Assembly: GCA_033675545.1 (NCBI GenBank)
Contig: JAWDGP010005302.1
Location: 627,001-691,000, forward strand
Length of the DNA stretch: 64,000 nt
Reading direction: 5' to 3'
Source of the DNA: Elysia crispata
Taxonomy: Eukaryota > Mollusca > Gastropoda > Plakobranchidae
The first letter of the stretch is position 1; each line of letters begins with the position of its first letter. The notes beneath the pieces were generated by a model, which made no database searches, was not told the DNA's origin, and worked only from the letters and a program-made list of their open reading frames with translations. A program made the translations under genes and the position numbers. Positions 1 to 12,700 of this stretch are shown one piece after another.

Positions 1-3000
1 CTCGAGTCTTTTAAATTAAAAAAAAAAAGTTATTAGAAGGTATTTAAAGAGAAAAGGTGTGACAAATATGAAACAAAAATGATGGATGGGTACATTTAAG
101 TTCCATGTCTTTCTACAAAGTTAAGTTTTCCACAGTTCCGTTATGCATCATTTTTGCTATATTAGAGAGGGGGAAGAGAGAGAGACAGAGACAGAGACAG
201 AGAGTGGACAGATCGACAGACAGACAATGGCATAGGAAAAACTTAAATTACAAAAGAAAATAAGATATAACGACCAGCAGAAAACTAAAATAGAATGAAT
301 GAAACTCGAAAGGACAGAAAAGGTGTTAAATACTTAAGACAACCGTTTCCAAAGTAAGAAACCCAAGCCACATGAGCACAGCCTTCAGCATAAACGGTTA
401 AGGGGTGAGACGATAACTAGGTTTGTAAATTTATAGATTGTAAAAAGGCAGAGAGACCCTCAGGTAATACGTATTACCAATAAGAATTAAGCTCGATACA
501 TGGATTGACGAGATGAATGGCATCAATAAATGAGCTTTAAAACTAAGACATGTGTTGGTTAACACTTAACAGTGCTCTATGGTCTTTTACATTTTGCTTT
601 GTTTTTCCCCGACCCTGTCATCACTGCTGCTTCACTTTATGGAGACCTACTCAACAGTTATCTGTCTTGACCTATGCATTTACCCTAGGCGAGACGTTCA
701 TAGACCTAACGTTTACTTTATGAATGTCTGATGGCAACTGGAATGGATCGATGTTGATAAGTAGGCCTAAGTCTTGTTTCTTTGTACACATTGTCCTCAA
801 GTAGCTATTTACACAAACATCAGCTTGAACAAAAACAGCTCAAAACATGAGAGGTGGGACTTACTTGACTCCTTATAATTTTAATTTTTTTTTCTTCTTT
901 GCTTTGATGCCATGGGTGATAGTTGAATGTGTGAAAGAACCAAGTAAATGTGTGCTCTGTTAATTTGTTAAGATTGACATTACCGCTGTCTCAACATGTT
1001 TTACAGCTTAATATTTATTAATGTTGGCTTTGGAGAGCTATTTTTTCTTTGTTAGTTGTTAGCCTGTTCTAAATAAACGATTGAAAGGTGCCAAGATAAG
1101 ACTACCTCCTTGTGGTGCACTAATGATACTTATGAAGATTTTTTTGGTTTGTGGATCCCCTCATTTTAAGTTTACAAATATTGACATGAAGAAGAGCATA
1201 CAAATGTTAAAGCAAGAACCAGCCTTATTGTTTTTCAAAAAAAAAAAACGTATATGTTTATCAAAACAAAGTTTGTCATTTCTTATTTCTCTTGAAAGAA
1301 TTTTGAAATTTCAATGTCACCAATTTAAACAAAAAAAAAGGACCTCGCTTACAATATTGAAAAGCCTAGATTTCCATACATACCAAAATTTTATAAAGAT
1401 GACAAGAGGGGGAGCCCATGGTTTCAATGTACTGTTTTCAGCATTTCTTTACCAAGATATCTATGTCATTAAGCCAAAAAAGAAATTGCTATGGCTGTGT
1501 GAGTTAGATGGAGTATTTCTGTTGACTTTTTCATTCATCAACCAACATAAAAACATGTTTTGTTGATTTTTTTTTTAAATGTATGTATGTGGACATGCAA
1601 ACTGAAGTCATTGATCATCCGAAATTTCAGCTGACTAAAGAGTGATATTGACCATCCTGAATTTCAGCTTAATAAAAGAGTGTTTTGTGATAAACATAAG
1701 ACAGCCATAATTGAATCCTCTTAACTCAACAATCAATCTTGATACTGTAACTTAAACTTGTGGAGTCCCACTATGAATGTATGTATTTCTATTCTAAGGT
1801 ATTTGGTAATCTGGACTCTTGTTTCAGTTCCCAATAAGCTCAAGTTAAGCAGACAATGTTGTAAATAATTGTCAAAAGCTGCAATAGACGAAACTCTTTC
1901 ATTTCTTTTTTACTTATTCCGTAAGTCTAGTATTTGCTTTTCAGTTAAATAAACAAAAAAAAACTTGGAAAATAAAAAAAAATATTTTTTTTTCCAAAAG
2001 CATGACTGATGAAAACTATACATTCAGGTATAACTTTATATAAAAAATAACTGTCAATTAAAAAATATTTAAAATGGAGTTTATTTTTAAACATGTATTC
2101 ACCACAGTATGACTAAACTTTTGACATTTACTGCTGAAAAAGTTCGCAAACAAAAGAAACATGCAATATAATATGAGTGGTAAGTCAATGTAAACCTTTA
2201 ATTTAAAACTCTATAAAAATATGTATTTTCAGGCATGCTTTAAATTAAAATGTATCGAAACAAAAATCAAAATAGATAAACACATGCAGTTTTAATAAAG
2301 GACTGGTCGAAAGAAAAAAATCCCATTACAGGTTAATTTCACTACATAAATCACATATGAATAGGCTATGACACAAAAATTATTTTATGTTCTAGTCGCA
2401 AAACTGATCATATGCTTTGAGCAAAGAATTATGACAACGACAAACAATTGACAATACACCTATTCCCTTTTTCCTTATAATTACATGTAAATTAAAAAAA
2501 ATTGAGTCAGGAATCCACAAATAAATCATCCCAAATTGAAATACTTTTGGTTGTGAAAATAGACAACCTGCATTTGTTTGGTTTGAATGCAAGACATTGT
2601 TTTCATGTCAAATTGGTAGCTGCACTTTCCTTTGCTCTAATTAAAAAGTTGGACTATGACCTTATTGATTTATCCCTACTTTCCCTTATCAAGTCTATAT
2701 ACTGAATGTACATTTACATCAACAATAAAAAAAAAAATTTTTTTACATTAATACCAATCACATCTCAGGACTATGTATTTTTCAAATAACACAATTTCAC
2801 TTATTACATAAGATAAACGTCTAAAATGAGGACTAGATTACACATCATCCCGGTTCAAGCCACTGATGAGTGTGTGGAACTTCTAACTCATTTAAGATAT
2901 ATATTTCTGCCATCAGTAATATCATAATCCATTCTTAAGTAAAAGGCACAGAAATTCAAAGCCATTCATACGTATCTTCAAAGGACATTACCCACACAGG

Positions 3001-3606
3001 TTGTTTAAACCTCAACATTTGCTCTTCCCTTTCTTTTTCCTTATGTTAACCTTTTTTTAACAATCAATTCTTTCCGTTTGCTAAGAACAATACCTAATTA
3101 CTGTGTCATCAAATTTTAGTGTAAAAAGTACTAGTATATGTCAAAAAAAAAAACCCAAATATTAAAAATGTAAGTATCATAGCCTTTTCTGCTAACATCA
3201 ACTCTACTCTTTTCATTACTTTCTGATTGTTTCCTGATTAAAGAAAACATAGTCGAATATTAAAGAAAAAATATCAAGGTTTAGACAAAGACTAAGCACT
3301 TCAAAAAAACTTAAATCTATAATTGTAATAATGTGCTGAAGACATTGGCCCAAGCCTATGAATATGCACTCACATGATTTCCTGTAATTAGCTTTGATGC
3401 CTATCAAAACAGAAAAGGGTAGGGATTGCGAGGGGAACAGAGAGAATAAAAAATTGCAAGTCTAGAATCATGAGCTTCAGAATGTACGGAATATGCACAT
3501 CATACTGAGTGATAAAGTCAATCATGTAAAACTTCACAAGGCCATTGATAGAAAAGAATAATAAAAGACCGCGACGGGCTAAAAGTTATCACTTTCATTG
3601 CAGCCT
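1..3606. other. Region downstream of CDT1, no gene recognised
   Basis: AT-rich DNA with a short GA/CAGA patch at about 168-230, homopolymer A and T runs, and a diverged two-copy tandem repeat of about 38 bp at 1611-1683 (core ATTTCAGCT). The CDT1 3' UTR must run into this region; candidate AATAAA or ATTAAA signals on the minus strand near 2080, 2200 and 2290 cannot be ranked from sequence alone. The 161-codon frame at 1081-1566 resembles no known family and is Lys/Phe-rich from AT bias. Confidence 0.6.
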
Positions 3607-3764
3607 TCACTTCCGTGATTTGACCATATTCATTATCTTGTTGGCAACAGCCTGGGCATCAACATTACGGTCAAATTTGAGGAAAGAACCTCGCTTGATC
3701 TCCACCACAGACACGAGTTCGGGAACTAGCTCAGCCATCAGTTTTACATGCTGCTCCACATCCT
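3607..3764 (-). CDS. CDT1: CDT1 exon 11 (residues 747-798 and stop): C-terminal winged helix
   Basis: Acceptor TTTCCAG|AGGATG; stop codon TGA in the last three bases. The exon encodes DVEQHVKLMAELVPELVSVV, then EIKRGSFLKFDRNVD and a basic C-terminus KSRK. Human has [20 protein letters not shown], then [20 protein letters not shown], so this is the final recognition helix and wing that bind MCM2-7. The protein ends near the vertebrate end point, so the C-terminus is complete. Confidence 0.94.
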
Positions 3765-6700
3765 CTGGAAAGAGTAATTCAGGGTATTGAAAATAAACAA
3801 TGGATCTTTTATATTGCAATAAAAAAATTTGCAACATCTGATTACCTTTTCAAAGCCAACCCACTAGGGATTTAGCTTCAGCCCTGCAGTGTAGAGCTAG
3901 ATAGATGAGGTCATAACCTCAACCCTTAAAGAATAGAGAGGGAAATTTTCCTTTAAAAACCATGGTCTAAAACTTTGAACACTTTGACAGGAAAAATAAG
4001 TTTTCTTCATTTTCTTGATATTTAAATCATTCTTTGGTTAAAGTATTATGGTGGTTTCATTAGGTCCACAGCCTATAGAAACAAAAATGCATTGTTTGAA
4101 AGATCCCAAACTTTGAAAGTGAAAATTATGCCTTTGTTTTATTAAATTGCACACACATAACAAAAAATACTTTCATCATGTGATACATATTGGACCACGC
4201 TAGTGCAGGGCTATTAATTACAGTGATTAATTTTTTTTCCCTATAATGAAAAGTCTGATAGTGATGTAAAATTTTGGTGAATGTTCTAAATAAGATATTT
4301 TTGTTAAACAACCATCAATCTGAAAATTTGTAATTGAGTTGGAGATGCCTTTCATGTAAAATTTTGAAGCCCCCTCCCCCCTTTTTATTTTCAAAGTACA
4401 GATGTACCAAATTATCGAGTCTTCTGTCTATACTGGTGGTGATTCTATTCCCTACTGTTTGTCAGGAGATGAACTTCACAATCATTTTTAAAATGTAAGG
4501 CATAATTTACACATCACAATCATAACCACTTAAAAGAGCCATATTTCAGTTGACATATATTTACATGTGCTTTAATCGAGAATGTATCAAAGTAAGTTTT
4601 TTTATTAATTGTGAAAGCTGTAATGTAAATGAGAAGAATAAATCTGTTTCATTAGAGTTTGCTTCTTCTTTTTTTTTTTTTTAAAACAATACATTTAAAA
4701 CTTTGTGCAGGGGGCTTCATTATAGGTTTTTTTTTTCTCTTTTTTTTTAAATATTCAATACTTTGTGCGGGGAGCCCCATTAAAGGTTTCTTTTTCTTTA
4801 AAAATTACATTTAATACTTTGTGTTGTGGGTCTCATTAAAGGTTTCTTCTTCTTTTTCTGCAAACATTACACTTAATACTTTTTGCTGGGAGCCTCATTG
4901 AAGGTTTCTTTTTTGTTTTGTTTTTTTAAACATTACATTCAAAACTTTGTGCTGGGGGCCTACATTATCAATTATTATTTATTGATCAAGTGGCTTTGCA
5001 TCCTATTCATTCATAGCAATTGAGATTATACTTTTATTCTTACGGACATGTCCACTTATGCAGGCACTTAACACGCCCTATTTGGCTTAGACTTTCACAA
5101 TAACCTATCTACATCAACCCTGAAAGATATCACAAAAAGGTATGTTGTATCATTTTTTTTTCCCAATCCAAGTTTGATTTAATCAGTAAATATGTTTTGA
5201 ATGATTCAAACCACTTACTTCTTGATATTCCCGATCTGTAGCTGTCCTCCAGCTTTTTGTAAATTACGTCCAGAGGCAAGGCTGGCTTCTTTTCTGTGAT
5301 AAAATATCTTGAAGAATAGGTCAAGGCCATAACAGGTTCTACAAAAAGAGGGCTGCATATTAAGTCTGTTCATACCAAGTAAATAAGAAATATTATCTTG
5401 TGAAATAAGAGCTTAAAAACTGCACAAGTCAGAAAAAAAAAAAAAAAAACCCAGATATGCATTGCTTTTTTTATATTCTAATATATACTTATACAACTCA
5501 TAAAACAAGACAAAGGATACGATCTTATGATCCTTATCATTTCAGGCAAATGGCCCATCATCTTTGTTTTGTTGTCTTCCTCTGGGTCTCTTGTCAGAGC
5601 TGCTTCCATTTTAAGAGCCTCTTTTGCCCGAATCTAAATGGAAAAAAAAAGTCCAAAGATTACCAAAAAATGTTTGCTAGACCAGTTTGATCATCATATC
5701 CTAACTTTTGGAGTTGACATTCAAACTTTGAAAAAGAAAATTTTGGCCTTAAAAGTTCTGATTAATTCTTCTTTAGTACAATACCAGAATTTATAACAAT
5801 TTTTTTTCAAATACTGCTCAAGAGCCTACAACTGACCTGGATGATTTCCTGCTAACAAGATACTAGTATCTCTATTCAACAATTCTCTATGTGATTTGAT
5901 TTAAGTAGTATCATCTTAAAGAATGCCGAAATTCTTTCAAAATCTATATTCCTATGTGTCCCATAACCCAAAAACCCAACTCTGGTGGCAAATCTAAGTA
6001 TCTAAATAAAACAAATCATCAGAAAGAGCATACTTATGTGACAGTATAACACAATGCACTTATCTTTTACTCCTTTACAGGTACAACTTCCCATTCAAAT
6101 GAACAGATGAGGAAGATATCTACATCAAAGATAAGCAAACTTAACAACAACGACAGCTTCATCTTCACCAGGGCAACTCAATTAACCACTTTAAAGTATA
6201 ACAATGAGAGATTTAAATTCTCATATATAAGTCCCTGAGAGAAGATACCTCTGTTTTATGGAGTAGAAATTCAATCATAAAAGTAAACTTCATTTTGACG
6301 CTTTTCTGCAAGCAGTCTTAATTTGGTCTATCTCTCCACCAAGACCATATTTATGTGGTGCAAATATGATCTATTGCAGATACAATGTATTGCGCAACAT
6401 GTTGTAAAACAAAGTGGGAAGCATTTCTCTTCGCCGAACCTTCATAAGTTCATTAGTTCATCTCTCAACTGAAGCTTATGTCTGGTCCTGACAACTTCTA
6501 TTGTATAGCAGCATATAATATGATTTCAAACTCTGAGATTATACAGGTGCAAAAGTTGAAGTTGAATTTTTTTTTATTCCAAAGCTCCTGGGTATGCAAT
6601 GTTCTCTTTGAGTGTTCACTTTGTTCAAAATGTGAGTAAAAGCTTAAATATGTACAGAATTAATTCTAAATTCAGATGATTATCGAATTTGATTTCGCTT

Positions 6701-9700
6701 ATTGAAAACTAAGCTTATAGGTATAATAATGTAATGGATATAAACAGGCTGATTGTTTTGATAAAAATAATCCAAAGAGATTGAATAATTCAAGAAAGAA
6801 AGAACATTCATTGTTTTGAGAAAAGCTCAATATCTTTATCACCTTATGGTGAGGTAAGTAATTAAGGTTTTCTTGTACACACTGCATATAATATGAAATA
6901 ATTGTTAAGTAAAAATTTGTTTATTACATCTAGATTTACACAAATTTAAGCCTAGGCACATAGTTGAAATGCTAGCCTTGTATGCGTTACTGCGTGTTGC
7001 TCATGAAGCTATAATTTGTATAAATGAACAACTCAAAGGGTTAGCTAGGAGCTTTGTGAGTGAAGCCTAACAATGGCTCATTCAGCGACAGGTTGATTGC
7101 AACTGACATCAAATTATATTTTACAGCATTTTATATTCCAACTCCATAGTTTTTCTTTGGTGTATATTGAACACATTGAAGACCAGATCAGAATTCAGTA
7201 TAAACTTCATTACTGCACATGAAATGGTTTTAGAGGCAATGGCATAAAGAGAAATCAAAGTTCCCATTTATAAAATAAATGATAGCCTAAATGATAGAGC
7301 CTGGAGGCTCACATCAGAATGTTGCAATTACTTAGTGTTTGGACCATCCCTATTTACTACAGATATAAACAAGAAGCACTTCTAGTTAGGGATGATACCG
7401 CAAAAATATTATTTATTCCAACCTGTGTTCTCAAATTTCCCATGGCTGTTGTCTAGATCTAGAATTAGTGCTCACACTTTTCAATGACAGATTCTATTAT
7501 TAGCGTAGTACAAATGAAACTTAAAAAATGTATTCATAAATTTTTGATATTGCAGAATTCAAATATTCACTTTTTTTGTGATCACCCAAAGTGACCGGCT
7601 GGAAAAAAACTTACCGCTGCCTTTATGACCTACATTTGTGAGGCAAATGACATAAAGGGGTCAATGGTTATTTTTTGACAATTAAAAAAAAAAAAGTATA
7701 TCTGACATTATTTCATAAGGTTATTGCAACTTTATTATTCAAACAAACCTTTGGGCAAGAATTGAGCAGTAGAAAGATGAAATTCACTAGGTCAGTGCAT
7801 TAAAATTATAAAATATTTGAAAATAATTCTGAGTGATCCAAAAACTGTTCATCACTTCTCTGAACCATGCACTCCGTGATCTCCCATTAAAAGCTTAATT
7901 CTTGCTGTTATGACTCATGTAAATATAACATATGCTGTGAAAAAAATTGTCAGGTCATTTCCAATTTTTAAAATGTCCTCAACCAGCTGAAATCGAGATG
8001 GGATGCTAGTGGAAAATCCCTTTGTCTATTCTATGGCCTCTTGTGCGAATTTGACTGCTAAGCAGACTGTGCTCGACCATTGAAAAGTATAGTGGGAAAG
8101 TTGTTTAGTTTGATATATTTTTCGAAGAGACAGAGAGATTTTGCGCAAAAAAGAAAAAAAAAAATCAGGAGAAAACAGCGACACTATCATTATTAAAGTA
8201 TACCAACTTATAAGTTGCCCATTTTTCTTGAAAAATTACGAGTCAATTGAAATAAATGTGCCAGAGGGGGGAAGCACAGCTTGGCTTGCTGAACTTTTGA
8301 TACAAAAAATTCAGTAGCCATCGGCTAACTAAGCTCCTCAAAGATAGGCGACCCTTATACTAATTTTATGCCTCTTAAAAACCAACTCAAATACCTAAAA
8401 ACTGATGTTGTTTTAATGTTACAGGATTAATAGTTTAAAGATACTTTATACCCAAAGATTGGCAGTCTAAGCCTTAATCTAGCCTTGATGCTAAGAGTTA
8501 AAACTCTATTAAACCAAAAAAGGTCGGAGAGGCCTTCAGAGAGTGGTTTACATACTTATGTGAGAAAAATGTCACTTACATTAAAATTCAAATATATAAG
8601 CATGGAGAAGTTTATTGTCTGAAAAATTATGTGAAGCTTATATAGTAAACCATGGACTCATCTGACTAATTGGGTCATTTTTTAAAAATTTGTTGAATTT
8701 TTGGAGTCATGTCATAGTGTATTACAAGGGAAGTAATCAACCGAAATCAAATTAGTACAAAATTGTCTCCCATGTTAATTGTCAACTAACTTTACAGCCA
8801 CTCTTTACCCTTCCCACCCACTACCCAAGTTACTGCCACTTTGGCTCTTTGATCCCATATCATGTTCTCCCCAAACATCAACTGCCATTCTCTGTTCCCT
8901 TCCCCACCTCTTTTCATCATATCCTCCCTGCATATCAATACTTTGCTCAAATCTACCCCTTGTAGTGGCATATCGTAGCCTATACATTGGGTGCCCTACA
9001 CTTATAAACTGCAAGTATTATGTCTTGTCAGCCAACAGCAGACCTTTAGATTGAATTTCAACTATATTTCTAGGTAGAAAAGCATTCTAAAACGGGCTTG
9101 CCTACAATTGTAGTTCCTTGAACCCAAGAATGAATCTGAGATTAGTTCATTTAAAGCGAGATATTTTATGAGAGTCAAAGAAGGGATTAAAAAGAGGATT
9201 TTTCTTTGCTCAGTGAATGCAAGGTGTTCTTTATTATCTTTGAATCCGAGTTCATTGGATTCAAGGTATACTGTAATATCAAAGGTTTCAATTGGCTCAT
9301 CTTACATGAAATGGGCATCGGCCTTGGATTTAGTGGACAAGTTTACTTTTTGCTATGGGTTGGGGCAGCTTTAGAAGAAATAAATTTTCATAAAGTTGCA
9401 ATACCATTCTCAAAAGCATATAGAGTGCATTAGGTCAATTCTTTTTATGTCATAAATTTTTAAGACAAAAAAATTTATCTTTTCATGACTTATGTGATGT
9501 TGAAAATAGCTGTCTAAATGTTTCAGTTCAAGGCTGCCTCCTCTGTTTTCTATGTTGACTTGTCTCAGCATCCTTTATGTAAAACTAAGTGTTGTGTACG
9601 TGACTTGTATGTCTCTGGTATCTAAGGTTACACAAGACTGTGTATTCTTGATCGATAAATTGCATAAAATCAGTCAGTTTCTCATTGCAAACAAGTACAG

Positions 9701-12700
9701 CAATTATTACAAAAAACACAGAGGTTCTATGCATGAAGACCACCCCAATGGTTTTTTTTAAATGAATTTTTAATGTGTCTTCTTTTGTCTCCCTTATGGA
9801 AAAGAATCCAATTTTCATTCTTTTCAGATTTTGTATTGAGCATTTTCTTTCTCTCACTTGAACAGCATGTAAAAAGAATTCAATTTATTCAAAATAAAAA
9901 GGGGAGTGTATAGAAATTAAACAAATTGTGAGATGGCCTGGGAATTTCAGGCTGATGTCTGAAAACAATGTATTGAGCTATAGGCTTTAAACAAAAAAAA
10001 AATCCATTTTCGGATGTTTCTCACTTGTTAACATCTTGTGAACAATCATTTATTTTCTGTTATGTAAAAAAGTTTAAAGTACCAAAAGCAAACTTAAATA
10101 ACATTTTTTTTTTGCTTTTGTGAAGATATGTGCAACTGCATGAAAACTTTACTGAAATTAAACCACGTTTTTATCAATTTATTTTCCAAACGTGTAAGAT
10201 TTTGAGTCATATCTCATACAAATATAAGGAAATTATAAAATTTGAAGTGTTAAACAGGGAATTTATTGGGCTTCCAGAAAATATGGAAATCAAAATTTGT
10301 CCAATTAAACATTCAGCTTGAAAATTGCAGGCCGTCACAATTACTTTTTGTGTTTACTAATTTGAATAAGCTCCCGAAAAAGGTAGATCCCACAAGAGTG
10401 TAAAAAGGGTAATTTTTTTTTTAACTATGAACATTTCAGATCTTCTGTAAATATTACCTTATAAGGTTAGTGTTAAAATTTGTGTCAAATTTATGATCTA
10501 TTTAGCTTCTTGAAAAATAAGATTTGGAAACCTAACTGCAATTTCAATATTCAATTTAGAATACCTATTTATAGCTGAAAATGGAAATACTAAGCCATAG
10601 GTAATTGTTCTCGCCAATAAGGATATGTCTAGATACAACAACCAATTGGCTATTTTTGTGTTGAGTAATTGCAAAATGCACACGTGAAGCCTTTCTCTCA
10701 ACCTGCTAAGATCAAGGTGTGAAATGATTCACTCTTAATTGCTGGGTTTAAAACTAAAGAGTAGCTGAAAAAAAAGTATATTTTCTGCATGTATTTCTCT
10801 CACCTTGGCCAGCAGAGCTGCAGGAATGCCTTTCATAGATGGAGAATTTACGGGAGATGGGGAAGAGGAAGAGGAAACCTTTAATGCTGATGTGGTTGAG
10901 GATAATGTTGAAATAGGTGAGGCAGCAGCAATAATTTTATTTTCCTCAACTACTTTTGCCAAAGCTTCTTCCACCTAAGGAACAAAGTAATAAAAAAAAA
11001 TCATAATTCATAACTTAAAACAAAACCTGAAAAATTGTAATTATATGTATTGAGCTTGCATTACTTTCCTCTAATGCTGTTGGTCTTTAATTGACCTGGT
11101 AAATTATTTTCCCTGGTTGTAATCATAAGTTAAGTAATGAAAATCTGTTATTTTGCACTCACCAGAATATGCAATCTGCATGTGATCCCAATTTTTGTTA
11201 GTCTATCAACCTCAATATCAATATTATCAGTGACTTTTAAATCAACCCCACCTGAATAACTCCAGCTTAGGTAAAGCCACGACCCTAAAAGAAGGGACAT
11301 AACTCCGTACAAAAAAATAGATCTATACGTTTAAAAAAAATATTACAATCAAACAAAACAAGATAAAATTATGAAATAAATTGTAAAAAAAAACTAGAAG
11401 TGTTGAATTTTTAATGAAACAGAGTTTCATGATAGTATTAAACCAATTTTTTAAGACTTCTCCTTCACTTCAGGCTGACTCAATCACCATTTCATTTTTT
11501 CACCATCAACATCCCACATCACCACCATTTCTTAACATCGCAATCTGACTTCCGATCTCAAATGAACAATGGTCATTATTTTATGCTGATTGTAGGAATA
11601 ATCATGCAGATAATCAAAATAAATGATTTCTAAAGCATCCCTAATAAGATTCAAGAGCTCATCCATCCTAACTCGAAGTTTAGATCTAAGCTAGGCCTTA
11701 AAATCGAGGACAAAAACGATCAAACTGCATTTATAGATCTAAATTTAGTCCAAAAACGAAACTAAACTAACCAAAACAAATTCTAAAGTGTCCTCTAAAC
11801 ATTTTGCATAAGATTTGCCGTAGTTATAACATAAAGTAGACACAGAAAGTGATAGTGAACAGGCGATGTAGGTACACAATATAGTGGTCCATATGGGCGA
11901 CAGCGGGTGATACAGGTGGGGTTGAGTTAATGAAAATGAAGGCAACATTTTGCATTTCATTGAAAAAAATAGAACTACCATAAGGACAATTCATCAAATG
12001 ACCAAAAAGAGAATCCATTGCTATCAAGTGAATTCCTGTGGGTTTTTTTTTTTTCAGCAAAATGTGTTAGGTTTGAAATTCTTATTAATTAACATTTATA
12101 AACCAGTGAAAGTAAATTTGCACATGCAGGTGTAGATCAGTCTTTAAACATTGATAGACATTTGAAAACATTTTTGAAAGCAAAAAAATAAATCACAATG
12201 AGAATAATTTGCTATTGACAGATAATTTGGGGCATCAGAGCGACAAATTAAGCTATAAATTCAATGTGGATGATTTTTTTTTCAGAAGATAATACCAGGT
12301 AATTTGTTCTCACCCTTGGGTTGAGCCTGCCTCTCTGGGCATTTAATACATCCTTAGCCGACTGATACACGCGAACCTCTGGTGGCTGAGGCAGGGGACT
12401 AGGGACAATGTCAGGCACCTGATCCAACTGGAATTTTGGGTGCCACCTTGTTATTTTGCTGTCTGGGATGTTCAGAGGAGGTTTCAACGATGCAAGGAAT
12501 GTCTGCGTTGAAGAATGAATTGAAATTAAAAAAGACAAGTCCAAAGAAATCCCTAACAGTTTGTTCCTAAAACAATGGATGAAACAATTTTTGCAGCTTG
12601 AAGATGAAGACTACAGAATTTTAAGAGAATCTAGTAAGATACTCATTTTACCATTGATGAATATATTAATATAAACAAAGTGCTTATTTTTAACTCCACT

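Noticed and set aside
1081..1566. 161-codon plus-strand frame
   Set aside because: Starts with a non-ATG codon, Lys/Phe-rich composition matches local AT bias, and no family is recognised.
5130..5338. Exon 10 extended upstream to include the in-frame MALTYSSR sequence
   Set aside because: It cannot be joined in frame to exon 9, and it displaces the gap-free alignment to vertebrate CDT1 given by the 5307 acceptor.
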